The notes below the pieces were generated by a model. It had not been told where the DNA came from. It searched no databases and worked only from the letters and a program-made list of their open reading frames with translations. A stretch of DNA of 41,081 nt from Hyphomicrobiales bacterium (GTDB taxonomy: Bacteria > Pseudomonadota > Alphaproteobacteria > Rhizobiales > Beijerinckiaceae). The number at the start of each line of letters is the position of its first letter. Positions within the stretch are counted from its first letter, which is position 1. Positions 32,155 through 40,986 of the stretch are shown piece after piece. Made by a program: the position numbers and the translations under genes. The stretch lies in the NCBI GenBank assembly GCA_003963405.1, contig RXIY01000041.1:1-41081 (forward strand), in the 5' to 3' direction.

Positions 32155-34698
32155 GTGAGACGTGTTCCGATCTCGATCAAATCCCCGATTTCCCTAAGAA
32201 CTTTGCGGCTACCGAGCACGGCCCGGGATGGATCGGCGGCTACCGCACTGGGCGTGGCCGCAATTCTCAGTTCGACTGTCGCCCTCGCCCAAGACTCGTC
32301 GACGACCCTGCCGCCGGTCAAAGTCGATGCGCCGCGCGAGAAGCCTCGCCCGGTCTCGCCTTTGAAGCCGAAACCGACGCCCGTCGCGGTCGCCAAGCCG
32401 CAGCCTGCTCACCATACGGCGCAGATAAATTCGTCGGCGGGGCAACACAGCGCTGGCGCCACTTCGGCGAGCGCGGCAACCGCTGGCGGACCGGGCGGCC
32501 AGGGAATCGCGAGCGCGCCGAGCGTCCCGCTTTTCATCCAGGCGGAAGCAGACCCTTATGCGGATCCGGTCGCGCCGTATCGGGCAGTCCGGCTCGCGTC
32601 GAACAAATTCACGCAGCCGATTTTGAACCAGCCGCGCACGGTGACTGTGCTGACGAGGGAAGCGCTGGACGACAAGAACGCCTGGAACTTTCGCGAAATC
32701 GGCCGAAGCACCGCCGGCGTCACGCTCGGCACGGGCGAAGGCGGTAACGCCTTCGGCGATCGCTTCTTCATCCGAGGTTTCGATGCGCGCAACGACATTT
32801 TCGTCGACGGCATTCGCGACCCGGGGGTCAATGTGCGGGAAAATTTCTACACCGAGCAGGTAGAAATCCTGCGCGGCCCGGGATCGACATTCGCGGGGCG
32901 CGGCACCACAGGCGGCGCCATCAACATCGTCACCAAGCAAGCAAACACGATCTCAGATTTCGTCGATCTCAAGACGACAGGCGGCGTTTCGGACCAGACG
33001 AAGCGCGTCACCCTCGATGTTAACAAGGTTATCAGTCCGATTCTGGCTGTGCGCGCGAATGGCATGTTCCAGAATGCAAATGTCGCCGGGCGGGACTTTG
33101 TCACCGACGATCGGAACGGCGCCGCAGGTTCGCTTGTTTTCAAGCCGCTCGACAATTTGACCCTCACCGCGCAATACACCCATGTCTACCTCAATGGCCT
33201 GCCTGATTTTGGCGTGCCTTACAATCGCATTTATAACCGGCCTTACCCCGAAGGCGTCGTGCCACGCTATGTGTGGTACGGGTTCGTGAACCGTGACCGC
33301 CAGTCGTATTCCCAGGATTTCGGCACGTTCGTGGCACAGTATCGCTATAGCGAAAATTTGATGCTGACGAGCCGCCTACGCCAGGGGACCTCGGTGATCG
33401 ATTACATCGGTTCGCTTGCGCAGAGCTCAGACTTCCTCAGAGGAACCGTGACGCTTGGGGCACAGAGTCGCTACCAAGTTACGAATGTTCTCGACAATCA
33501 GACCGAAGCAAACATCAATTTTTATACCGGTCCCATCAAGCACGAAAGCGTTGTGGGCGTCGAATTCGCCCGGGAGGGGGTGTCGCGCACGACCTACGCC
33601 GGTCTGAATTCCGAATTAAACGGAATTCCAACCGTCGGCGGACGCCTGACCTGCAACCTTTATCTGCCCTGTAACTATCTGCCATTTTTCGGCAACCCCT
33701 ATCGCAACCCAAATGCCACCAATATCGGCGTCAACACCTCATCCGGCTATGTGATCGAGACGGCGAATTATCAGGACATTGTCCTGGCGAACGGCGGGGT
33801 GCGTTTTGACGACTACAATATCTGGAACCGCGACACTTTCGGCACAACGACCGCCAAAAGCCATTCGTTCATGACCAACTACAATGGCGGTCTTGTCCTG
33901 AAGCCACTGAAGGACGTTAGCCTTTACGCGGCCTACGCCACTTCGACAAATCCAGTCGGCGCGGAACTCGACGGGGGCGCGGCCAACTATGGTGGCTTAA
34001 CGACCGCGGTGCAGATTTTCCCGCCGCAATACAACCGCGCCAAGGAAATCGGCGTGAAATGGCAAGCTTTCGGCCATCTGCTCGCGACGGCGGCGCTCTT
34101 CAGGACCGACGTTTCCGGCGCCCGCGAGGTGAACTCGGGCATTACAACGGGCAACGCCGCCTATTATGTGCAGGGCGCGGATCTTGAGGTCGCCGGTAAT
34201 ATCACCGATAGGTGGAGCGTGATTGGCGGACTCGTCGTCATGCAGTCGAAGGTCACCAACTCCTTCGCCTATTCGAATATCGGTCTTCAGCTGGCCAATG
34301 TCGCACACGAATCCTTTAGCTTGCTGTCGAAGTATAAATCCGGGGATCTAATCGGCCTGGATCTGGATGGCCTCGAGATCGGCGGGCAGGCGATTTACCG
34401 CTCGAAAATATACGGCGGCAACAACCTTATTGCGAATGGCGCGACCGTTATAAATTCGTCCGGCTGGCCGGCTCCTACCGTCGCAAACCCCTTCGTCAAT
34501 GTTCCAACGATCCTACCCTCCTATTGGCGCTTCGACGTGTTCGCCGAGGCAAACCTGTCGAAAAATGTAGGTCTGAAGTTGACCGTCATGAATCTCTTCG
34601 ACCGCACATATTATGACGCCTTCTACCAGACGGCGACTCCCTTCACGCAAATGGCTCCGGGCCGCGCCGCCTACCTCGAAGCCCACGTGAATTTCTAG
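32155..34698 (+). CDS. Fiu/PiuA-type TonB-dependent siderophore receptor
   Basis: 847 residues from GTG 32155 with AGGAG 9 nt upstream. Signal region, then an unusual Pro/Lys/Ala/Ser-rich stretch (~45-125) before the plug. Plug: FTQPILNQPRTVTVLTREAL, GDRFFIRGFDARNDIFVDGI, YTEQVEILRGPGSTFAGRGT and TGGAINIVTKQ. The 22-strand barrel follows to a C-terminal YLEAHVNF. The F-x-Q-P...R-G-F-D-x-R-N-D-x-x-V-D-G-I-R-D pattern is that of catecholate receptors Fiu/PiuA. The adjacent PiuC-like genes and a dedicated ExbBD-TonB support Fe-siderophore uptake across the outer membrane, powered by the TonB complex encoded in the same operon. Confidence 0.9.
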   Translation: MRRVPISIKSPISLRTLRLPSTARDGSAATALGVAAILSSTVALAQDSSTTLPPVKVDAPREKPRPVSPLKPKPTPVAVAKPQPAHHTAQINSSAGQHSAGATSASAATAGGPGGQGIASAPSVPLFIQAEADPYADPVAPYRAVRLASNKFTQPILNQPRTVTVLTREALDDKNAWNFREIGRSTAGVTLGTGEGGNAFGDRFFIRGFDARNDIFVDGIRDPGVNVRENFYTEQVEILRGPGSTFAGRGTTGGAINIVTKQANTISDFVDLKTTGGVSDQTKRVTLDVNKVISPILAVRANGMFQNANVAGRDFVTDDRNGAAGSLVFKPLDNLTLTAQYTHVYLNGLPDFGVPYNRIYNRPYPEGVVPRYVWYGFVNRDRQSYSQDFGTFVAQYRYSENLMLTSRLRQGTSVIDYIGSLAQSSDFLRGTVTLGAQSRYQVTNVLDNQTEANINFYTGPIKHESVVGVEFAREGVSRTTYAGLNSELNGIPTVGGRLTCNLYLPCNYLPFFGNPYRNPNATNIGVNTSSGYVIETANYQDIVLANGGVRFDDYNIWNRDTFGTTTAKSHSFMTNYNGGLVLKPLKDVSLYAAYATSTNPVGAELDGGAANYGGLTTAVQIFPPQYNRAKEIGVKWQAFGHLLATAALFRTDVSGAREVNSGITTGNAAYYVQGADLEVAGNITDRWSVIGGLVVMQSKVTNSFAYSNIGLQLANVAHESFSLLSKYKSGDLIGLDLDGLEIGGQAIYRSKIYGGNNLIANGATVINSSGWPAPTVANPFVNVPTILPSYWRFDVFAEANLSKNVGLKLTVMNLFDRTYYDAFYQTATPFTQMAPGRAAYLEAHVNF

Positions 34699-34709
34699 AG
34701 GATCTCACC

Positions 34710-35390
34710 ATGCTCGCTCATGTTCCCTCCGCGCTCGGAAAGGCCGACGTCCTGCGCTTGCGCCACGCGCTCGCGGGCGCCTCGTGGGAGGACGGCGCGT
34801 CGTCGGCGGGAGCGAGCAAGTCGGCTAAGCGGAGCAGTCAACTAGCCCCAGATTCTGACCTGTCGCGCCAGCTCGGAGCGGCGGTGATTTCGGCGCTTCT
34901 CTCAAGCCCCACTTTCGTCTCGGCTGCCATCCCGCTTAGGATCTTTCCTCCGCTTTTTGAACGTTACGAGGTGGGGGACCGGTACGATCCGCATGTCGAT
35001 AATGCGGTGCGCGGCGACGCCCTGACGGGGGCCCGGATTCGCGTGGATCTTGCGGCGACGCTACTGTTGACAGAATCCGCGGAATATGAAGGCGGTGAGC
35101 TGATCGTGGAGGATGTTTTCGGGTCGAGGAGATTCAAGCCGCAAGCTGGCGACATTGTCATTTTTTCCGCTGGCAGCCTGAACATGGTGACTCCCGTCAC
35201 GCGAGGCGAGCGTCTCGCCTCGTTCGTTTGGTTGCAGAGCATGATCAAGTCCGATGAAGCACGCGACCTCGTTTGCGATCTCGACGCCGCGATACGGGAC
35301 CTCTCTCCCCGCGTCGACGGAGACGATGCGGACCTGCGTAAGCTGACGACCGTCTACCACAATCTCATCCGCTTTTGGGGAGAAGCGTAG
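34710..35390 (+). CDS. PiuC/YbiX-like 2OG-Fe(II) oxygenase paralogue 1 (distal His lost)
   Basis: 226 residues. The family (PKHD-type hydroxylase, PiuC/YbiX) uses an HxD...H triad for Fe(II) and an Arg for 2-oxoglutarate. Here H95-V-D97 is kept ([11 protein letters not shown]), and Arg168 in [10 protein letters not shown] is present, but the distal His is Asn158: [11 protein letters not shown] instead of S-L-H. The codon is AAC. It should therefore be impaired as an oxygenase unless Asn serves as ligand, or act with its neighbour. It starts 11 nt after the receptor stop. Sequence identity with the next gene is high across the whole length, so it is a tandem duplicate. Confidence 0.88.
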   Translation: MLAHVPSALGKADVLRLRHALAGASWEDGASSAGASKSAKRSSQLAPDSDLSRQLGAAVISALLSSPTFVSAAIPLRIFPPLFERYEVGDRYDPHVDNAVRGDALTGARIRVDLAATLLLTESAEYEGGELIVEDVFGSRRFKPQAGDIVIFSAGSLNMVTPVTRGERLASFVWLQSMIKSDEARDLVCDLDAAIRDLSPRVDGDDADLRKLTTVYHNLIRFWGEA

Positions 35391-35394
35391 GCCC

Positions 35395-36078
35395 ATGCTG
35401 ATCTGCATCCCCGAGGTTCTGACAAAACAGCAGGTTGCCTTCTTTCGCGAGACCATGGCGGCGTCCGATTGGGAGGATGGGCGGACCACGGCCGGTTCGC
35501 AATCGTCGCTCGTGAAGAACAATCTGCAGCTTCCGCAAGACGGCGCCACCGCAAGGGAGCTAGGAGAGCATGTTTTACAGGCTCTTGCCCAATGCCCGAA
35601 CTTCGTATCGGCGGCCTTGCCCGCGAAAATCTTTCCGCCGCTCTTCAACCGATATGGCGTCGGGCAAGACTTCGGTCTTCACGTCGACAACGCCATCCGC
35701 GGCATTCCGGGCACGGCGATTCGCATTCGCACCGACCTTTCCTGCACGCTATTTCTTTCTGAAGCGGAGGATTACGACGGCGGCGAACTGGTCATTCAGG
35801 ACCGCGTGGGGCAGCAGGAGGTCAAGCTTGCCGCTGGCGATCTCGTCCTCTACCCGTCGACGAGCCTTCACTTCGTCCGAGAAGTGACGCGTGGTGAACG
35901 CGTCGCTTCTTTTTTTTGGCTACAAAGCATGATCCGGGACAATGTGGCCCGCGCTTCGCTGTTCGATTTGGACCAGGCGATTCAGTCTTTCAGCAATCGG
36001 CTCGGCGCAGGCGACCCGAGTTGTGTGCGGCTGACCGGTATCTATCACAACCTCATTCGGATATGGGCGGAAGCATGA
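35395..36078 (+). CDS. piuC: PiuC/YbiX-like 2OG-Fe(II) oxygenase paralogue 2 (complete triad)
   Basis: 227 residues, starting 4 nt after the first paralogue ends. Opening [20 protein letters not shown] and [15 protein letters not shown] are typical for the family. The triad is complete: H96-V-D98 ([11 protein letters not shown]) and H159 ([12 protein letters not shown]). The 2OG Arg (about 169) is in [11 protein letters not shown]. PiuC-type enzymes are encoded beside Fiu/PiuA receptors and are thought to modify siderophores or other iron-uptake substrates; the real reaction is not settled. The stop overlaps the exbB start (ATGA). Confidence 0.92.
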   Translation: MLICIPEVLTKQQVAFFRETMAASDWEDGRTTAGSQSSLVKNNLQLPQDGATARELGEHVLQALAQCPNFVSAALPAKIFPPLFNRYGVGQDFGLHVDNAIRGIPGTAIRIRTDLSCTLFLSEAEDYDGGELVIQDRVGQQEVKLAAGDLVLYPSTSLHFVREVTRGERVASFFWLQSMIRDNVARASLFDLDQAIQSFSNRLGAGDPSCVRLTGIYHNLIRIWAEA

Positions 36079-36887
36079 AAAACACGATGCGTTCAGCGTT
36101 CCTGGGAATGCTTTTTCTACAAGGCCCTATTTCGACGGGCTGGGCCCAGGGCTCCCTGACTGCTCGCACCCTCGACTCCGCCATCGCGGCGACGAAACCT
36201 CACGACCTCTCCGTCTGGATGATGTTTGCAAACGCCGATATTGTCGTCAAAATCGTGATGATCGGCTTGCTGCTGGCTTCGGTTGGCACGTGGACAGTTC
36301 TCGTCGCCAAGACGATTGAATTGAAGCGCGCGCGCCAGCGCGCCATCGACGCTCTCGTCAAGCTCTCCGACGCACGCGGCCTTTCAGAAGCGCGCCTCGC
36401 TTTGGGGAACGGCGACCGCTTGACCGCCGCGCTCCTCTCAGAAGCAACGCGCGAGTTGAAGCTGTCTTCGGACATTCTCGCCGGGCCGGGCGTCAAGGAG
36501 CGCGTCGCCTCCTGCTTCGCTGAGGTCGATCGCGCGGAAGGGATGTCGATCAAGCGCGGCACAGGATTGCTGGCGTCTGTCGGATCGACGGCGCCCTTTG
36601 TCGGCCTGTTCGGAACCGTATGGGGCATCATGAACAGCTTCATCGGCATTTCGAAGGCGCAGACGACCAATCTCGCCGTCGTAGCGCCAGGCATCGCCGA
36701 AGCACTTCTTGCGACGGCGATCGGCCTCTTTGCGGCGATTCCCGCCGTGCTCATCTACAATCATCTCGCGCGACAGACGAGCGCCTATCTGGAACTGGTC
36801 TCCAATGTGTCAGGAGAATTGCTGCGCATCGTATCGCGCGATCTCGACCGTGGCCATCATGCGAGCAAGATTCAGGCGGCGGAGTAA
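36075..36887 (+). CDS. exbB: ExbB proton-channel subunit
   Basis: 270 residues from ATG 36075, overlapping the previous stop by 4 nt. A signal-like N-terminus ([17 protein letters not shown]), then a periplasmic segment, TM1 ([20 protein letters not shown]), and the MotA/TolQ/ExbB domain: [33 protein letters not shown], and [20 protein letters not shown]. ExbB forms the pentameric proton channel that, with ExbD, energises TonB. The long signal-bearing N-terminus is typical of the ExbB type rather than TolQ. Confidence 0.95.
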   Translation: MKNTMRSAFLGMLFLQGPISTGWAQGSLTARTLDSAIAATKPHDLSVWMMFANADIVVKIVMIGLLLASVGTWTVLVAKTIELKRARQRAIDALVKLSDARGLSEARLALGNGDRLTAALLSEATRELKLSSDILAGPGVKERVASCFAEVDRAEGMSIKRGTGLLASVGSTAPFVGLFGTVWGIMNSFIGISKAQTTNLAVVAPGIAEALLATAIGLFAAIPAVLIYNHLARQTSAYLELVSNVSGELLRIVSRDLDRGHHASKIQAAE

Positions 36888-36890
36888 AAG

Positions 36891-37322
36891 ATGGCGGCGC
36901 ATCTCGGCAAAGGCGATCTTCAGGAAACGCACGAGATCAACGTCACGCCATTCATCGACGTGATGCTGGTTCTTCTCATCATCTTCATGGTGGCGGCCCC
37001 GCTGGCCACCGTCGACCTGCCGGTCGATCTTCCAGCCTCCAACGCGGCCCCGCATGAGAAGCCGGAGAAACCTGTCTATGTGACGATTCAATCCGATCTC
37101 GCGCTGGCGATCGGCGATACGCCGGTCAAGCGCAACGAGCTCGTGGCGACTCTCGAACGGCATCTCGGCGACAAAGGCAAGCGCCTCTATCTCCGCGCCG
37201 ACAGCGCAGTGCCCTATGGCGAGATGATGGCGGTGTTGGAGCGGCTTCGCGCCGGCGGCTTTCTGAAGGTTGCGCTTGTCACGCTCGACGCGGGCGGCAA
37301 ACAGCCGGACGGCCCCCAATGA
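36891..37322 (+). CDS. exbD: ExbD subunit
   Basis: 143 residues. Short cytoplasmic start, INVTPFIDVMLVLLIIFMVA with the membrane Asp used in proton transfer, then a periplasmic domain (PVYVTIQSDLALAIGDTPVK ... RLYLRADSAVPYGEMMAVLE). It starts 3 nt after exbB and its stop overlaps the tonB ATG (ATGA). Confidence 0.95.
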   Translation: MAAHLGKGDLQETHEINVTPFIDVMLVLLIIFMVAAPLATVDLPVDLPASNAAPHEKPEKPVYVTIQSDLALAIGDTPVKRNELVATLERHLGDKGKRLYLRADSAVPYGEMMAVLERLRAGGFLKVALVTLDAGGKQPDGPQ

Positions 37323-38110
37323 GCGGGGCCGCGGCTCTCCGTAATGAAGCGCCGGATAACCGCTTATGGAGCGTGGCGGTGTTCTGTGCGCTCTTTCTGC
37401 ATGTCGGCGGCGCGGCAACGGCGCTCCTCACCCTTCGCGGCGACGTCGACGAGGACGCGAGCGGCGCGCCGGCGATCGAGATCTCGCTCGAACCGGTGGC
37501 GGCGCGTGAGATCGAGCATCTCGACCACCCGCCCGGCCCCGTGACCGACGAGTCCGCGGCGGCGACTCCGTCGGTCGCCTCAGCCGAAACCAAGGAGAAT
37601 ATCGAAGAGAAAATAGCGCGGGCCGAGGCGGAGGATGCAGAGCTGTCGCGCGACGCGAAAGCGGAGAGGCCAGTCGAGGATCAGAAGTCGCGGCAGGCCC
37701 AGCAGGTGGTGTCGAACGAATCCGCCGCCTCCGAGGCGACCGCGCCGCCGAGATCGGAGGCGGAAAAGCTCGCCGAGCGCACCGCTGCGCCGGTCCAAGG
37801 CGCAGATACGGCGGCGAACGCCGTCAAGCTGACTTGGCAGAAGGCGCTGATGGCGCATCTCAATCGCGCCAAGCGCTATCCGCCCGGCGGCGGCAGACGG
37901 GCCGCGGAGGCGAGCGTCCACTTCACGCTCGATCGACGCGGCCACATCCTCGTCTACAACATCAAGCGCTCGTCCGGCCTCCCCGTCTTCGACGAAGCCG
38001 CTCTCGCCATGATGAAGAAAGCTGACCCTGTGCCCCCGCCCCCGCCAGTCATCGCAGACGAAAGCCTCTCCTTCGAGGTGCCTGTGCAGTTTCGAGCGGA
38101 TCGGCGTTAA
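37319..38110 (+). CDS. tonB: TonB energy transducer
   Basis: 263 residues. N-terminal membrane anchor (WSVAVFCALFLHVGGAATAL), a long Glu/Ala-rich, charged linker at ~45-175 rather than the usual Pro-Lys repeats, and a TonB C-terminal domain: HLNRAKRYPPGGGRRAAEAS, VHFTLDRRGHILVYNIKRSS, GLPVFDEAALAMMKKADPVP and a final EVPVQF strand. It completes the receptor-PiuC-ExbB-ExbD-TonB operon and probably serves the receptor encoded first. Confidence 0.93.
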   Translation: MSGAAALRNEAPDNRLWSVAVFCALFLHVGGAATALLTLRGDVDEDASGAPAIEISLEPVAAREIEHLDHPPGPVTDESAAATPSVASAETKENIEEKIARAEAEDAELSRDAKAERPVEDQKSRQAQQVVSNESAASEATAPPRSEAEKLAERTAAPVQGADTAANAVKLTWQKALMAHLNRAKRYPPGGGRRAAEASVHFTLDRRGHILVYNIKRSSGLPVFDEAALAMMKKADPVPPPPPVIADESLSFEVPVQFRADRR

Positions 38111-38439
38111 GCCTCTCGCTCTCGGCGATGGGCAGCGGTGCGCGTGGCCGTTCAGTTAAGGGTTCGATCTGGCGATGGCTTCCCGGCCGATTCGGCGAAA
38201 GGTTGATGTGTTGGTGCGCCTGCCTCGAGTTGAAGGGACCTGCCGCAGACGCCCTCAACGAAACGAGCGAAATCTCCGCAGACCTCGCAAGGCGCACTGG
38301 ACATACCCTCGGCGAGGCGTCAACCGACGAACCGGTTTGACCGCCCGGGGTTTCGCCCGCCGACGGCATGTCCGAGAACGAGCTGGCCGCGCTGGCGCTC
38401 TGAAATAACGCCCCCTTTCGGGAAATTTCGCCGGTTTGA
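38111..38439. other. Intergenic region downstream of tonB with no supported gene
   Basis: A 70-codon frame at 38128 lacks a family signature or ribosome site and is likely spurious. No strong terminator hairpin was recognised after tonB. Confidence 0.4.
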
Positions 38440-38630
38440 GTATGCCGCGCGCCGATCTCGTGCAGACACAGAGTATGATGGCGGTCTGAAACGAGACTTC
38501 TTCGATAGCGAGCTGAATTTCGAGCTCGGACTCTTCGACGTGACGCGGGATCACGTCGCCATCCCCAATCCGGCCACTCCCTGGTGATGGGCCACCAGCA
38601 CAGTCACGACGTCGAGGTCAACGTCTAAGC
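38440..38630 (+). pseudogene. Barrel-segment remnant of a TonB-dependent receptor
   Basis: The frame reads TEYDGGLKRDFFDSELNFEL then GLFDVTRDHVAIPNPATPW and stop; one frame over continues LVMGHQHSHDVEVNV. This is the barrel segment of siderophore receptors (E-x-G-x-K...F-D-x-x-L-x-x-x-x-x-x-F-D-x-x-R-x-x-V...G-x-x-x-S-x-G-V-E). Frameshifted and isolated, it is non-functional. Confidence 0.6.
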
Positions 38631-38849
38631 GGAAATCCCGTAAAACCTTCACATCAGCGGCGTCGCCGCTTTTCTTCATGCGATCGCGACGAGGGCCTCC
38701 AATGTTCCTTCCCATGTCGGCATCGATTTCTTAGGTGAGCCGCGGCGGGTCTAAGCGTTAATACGACCCCGGTATTTTTTAAAAGCAGGCAATTCATCCG
38801 AGATGCAACAATGTCGCGTTCCCCTTTTCAAAAATTTAATAGGCGCGAT
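38631..38849. other. Intergenic spacer
   Basis: AT-richer stretch without recognised features between the receptor remnant and the leftward monooxygenase gene. Confidence 0.3.
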
Positions 38850-39164
38850 CTACTGTGGATTGTTTCGCGAGATTGTCGCGTCGAACTCTTCAAGCCTGGA
38901 CGGCGCGAGACCTGCGTGGACGCTGCCAACCGAAAGGCAGCCTCCGTAGAGCTCATGACGCCTCCATTCGAGAAAAGACATTTCCGATTCCCAGATTGCC
39001 ACCGCGAAATATAGAACGTGCTGATGCAACTCCTTGCCCTTGTCGAAGCGAAACCCAATGAGGCCTGTTACGCCGGACAGCCGAGCGCTCGTCTCGGCCC
39101 ATGCGGCTTCGAAGGCCGCTTCTCGACCACGAACCACCCTGAACTGATTAGAAGCCATGAACAT
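38850..39164 (-). CDS. IsdG/HmoA-like heme-degrading or antibiotic-biosynthesis monooxygenase
   Basis: 104 residues from ATG 39164. The ABM fold is clear: MASNQFRVVRGREAAFEAAW, LSGVTGLIGFRFDKG, the YFAVAIWESEMSFLEWRRHE strand-helix, and a C-terminal SRLEEFDATI strand. Small ABM proteins include IsdG-type heme oxygenases that free iron from heme. The N-terminal Asn (M-A-S-N) and the W in the I-W-E-S strand are in line with that subgroup. The HemP-like genes next to it support a heme/iron role, still inferred. Confidence 0.72.
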   Translation of the reverse strand: MFMASNQFRVVRGREAAFEAAWAETSARLSGVTGLIGFRFDKGKELHQHVLYFAVAIWESEMSFLEWRRHELYGGCLSVGSVHAGLAPSRLEEFDATISRNNPQ

Positions 39165-39441
39165 GATGCATTGTCCCCTTTGCAAAAGCGGCTATGTCAG
39201 CACGTTTGATAGATGTTGGCTCGTTCTGGGAACGGCGCAAATTCGCAATGAAAATGGCATACTCCGCGCATCTCTGACGCAAGCACTCATCCGGACAGGC
39301 ATCGGAGTAGCAGCAACGGAGAACAGCCAGTCCATAACCTGCGAGCTCGGCCTCATCTACACAATGTCTGACCGGAGGCTGATTCATCGCCCAGGCGAGA
39401 ATTGCGTCGATTCGTTTGCTCTCTTTCGCTGCGTCACACAT
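39148..39441 (-). CDS. Cys-rich hypothetical protein upstream of the monooxygenase
   Basis: 97 residues from ATG 39441 with AAGGTGA 8 nt upstream. MCDAAKESKRIDAILAWAMN then ELAGYGLAVLRCCYSDACPD, ECLRQRCAEYAIF. Six or seven cysteines, two as CC. The 3' end overlaps the monooxygenase start by 17 nt, suggesting coupling. I do not recognise it; it could bind a metal. Confidence 0.45.
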   Translation of the reverse strand: MCDAAKESKRIDAILAWAMNQPPVRHCVDEAELAGYGLAVLRCCYSDACPDECLRQRCAEYAIFIANLRRSQNEPTSIKRADIAAFAKGTMHHVHGF

Positions 39442-39479
39442 TCGATGTCACCTTTTTGCGATCGGGCATGTGCAAGTTA

Positions 39480-39563
39480 CTTCGTCAGGATAAGTTTTTT
39501 CTTTGGTTGTGATACGCAGGCGATATCGCTCTCCATCATGGAGAAGGATTGCCTCTACGGCGA
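39480..39563 (-). pseudogene. HemP C-terminal fragment (third copy)
   Basis: AVEAILLHDGERYRLRITTK is followed by a one-base insertion that shifts KLILTK out of frame. It lacks the N-terminal ~30 residues. It lies just beyond hemP copy 2, in the same direction, as a partial tandem duplication. Confidence 0.75.
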
Positions 39564-39589
39564 AACCGAAATTGACAGCAGCGGCGCAT

Positions 39590-40180
39590 CCTAGTCACTT
39601 CGTCAGGATGAGTTTGTTCTTGGTTGTGATACGCAGACGATCCCGCTCTCCATCATGGAAAATGATTGCCTCTACGGCGTCCCCGATGAGTTCGCGTGCA
39701 ACATATTCTCTCGGGAGAAACTCCAGCGAACCAGTTGGTAGGGCGGGCGGATCTTCGTCCTGTGCTTCTGACATTGCCTCTCGTCTCGTCTTAGCGGGAC
39801 ACGCTGAAGCAAGTCAGTCGCATCGTCAACGCCCCGCAGCGTTGATTGGAAGTCTAGCAAATTTCAAAACGTTCCAAATCCAAAGTTAATCCAGGCCAGC
39901 CGCCAACAAGAAACGGATCTCGACCCCACTTGATAAACTCGAATGCGCACACAGTCACCGTACTGCGAAAGGCGCGCGCAGCAGCACTGCAATCGTCGCG
40001 CCATTGTGGAGAACAGCCGAGGCGACCGGCGGCAGATTGCCTGATGCGGCGCCCACAAGAATCGCGCTGTTGACGCCGACCGCCGCGCCAAAATTGGAAC
40101 GGATGAGGCGCAATGTGTTCTGAGAGAGCGAGAGAATCTCCGCGAAACCGTCGAGCCTGTCGTTCAGCAGAACGATATCG
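39590..40180 (-). repeat. Direct repeat R1 (hemP + P-type ATPase 3' end), right copy
   Basis: Partner of 30764-31345. This copy is continuous with the longer ATPase gene, so it is probably the donor or older copy. Confidence 0.85.
39595..39774 (-). CDS. hemP: HemP-like hemin uptake protein, copy 2
   Basis: 59 residues from ATG 39774. Nearly identical to copy 1, but the conserved signature Tyr is Asp: HDGERDRLRITTKNKLILTK (a TAT to GAT change). It lies 180 nt after the P-type ATPase stop in the same direction. Whether the Asp form works is unclear. Confidence 0.75.
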   Translation of the reverse strand: MSEAQDEDPPALPTGSLEFLPREYVARELIGDAVEAIIFHDGERDRLRITTKNKLILTK

Positions 40181-40986
40181 GCGGTCGCGCGGGCGATGTC
40201 GGCGGCGCGGGGCATGGAGACGCCGACATGCGCTTCCATCAGCGCGGGGCCGTCGTTAACGCCGTCGCCGACATAGGCGACCGGGCAACCCTGCTGTTTG
40301 AGCGTCGCAATGATGCGCGCCTTGTCTTCCGGCTGCTGCTCATAATAGACCGTGTCGAGCCCCAGGGTCTTTCCAAAGGCTTCGGCCGCCGCCTGATGGT
40401 CGCCGTGATCATAACCAGGCGTTTCACGCCGAGGGCGCGCAGCCGCGCAAGTGTCGCGGCGCTTTCGGCTCGCAACCGGTCGCGCAAGGCGACGACCGCG
40501 AGCGGGCGGTCGTCGGCGGCGACATAAAGCAGCGATTTTCCCTCCGCCCGAAACTGATTCACCAACTCTCGCGCGGCCGCGAAAGAAATATGTTCGTCGT
40601 CCTCCAGGAAATGTCGGCTGCCGAAACGGATGCTCCGGCCTTCCACATTCGCCTGCACGCCATGGCCGACGATGAAATTCACCTCCTCATGCGGAATATG
40701 GGCGAGCCGCCGCTGCTCGGCGAGACGCACGACCGCGCGCGCAATTGGGTGGCTTGTATGCTCGCCGAGCGAAGCGATCATGGCCGCCGCGCGCTCTTCG
40801 TCGATCTCGGGCGCGAGCGGGCGGATGTCCGTGACTTCCAGCGTATTATGCGTAAGCGTGCCGGTCTTGTCGAAAACCACCGTGTCGACTCCGGCGAGCG
40901 TCTCGATGGCCTATCCGCTCTTGACCAAGCAGCCATGACGACCGGCGCGATACATTGCCGATTTGATGGCGATCGGCGTGCCCAGC
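39955..40986 (-). pseudogene. Heavy-metal P-type ATPase, interrupted and frameshifted
   Basis: Reading leftward from 40986: TPIAIKSAMYRAGRHGCLVK SG, TAG at 40913-40911, AIETLAGVDTV, then VFDKTGTLTHNTLEVTDIRP with the phosphorylated Asp, SHPIARAVVRLAEQRR, and RFGSRHFLEDDEHISF. A one-base loss near 40400 turns MITGDHQ into another frame. The rest is VYYEQQPEDKARIIATLKQQ, YVGDGVNDGPALMEAHVGVS, MPRAADIARATADIVLLNDR. H-P (S-H-P-I-A) and G-D-G-V-N-D are P1B-type marks. The N-terminal half, including the metal-binding membrane motif, is replaced by an IS6-like end at 40987. It cannot make a working pump. Confidence 0.85.

Noticed and set aside
38128-38340. 70-codon plus-strand frame after tonB
   Set aside because: No ribosome site, no recognisable motif, and the composition resembles non-coding GC-rich sequence.
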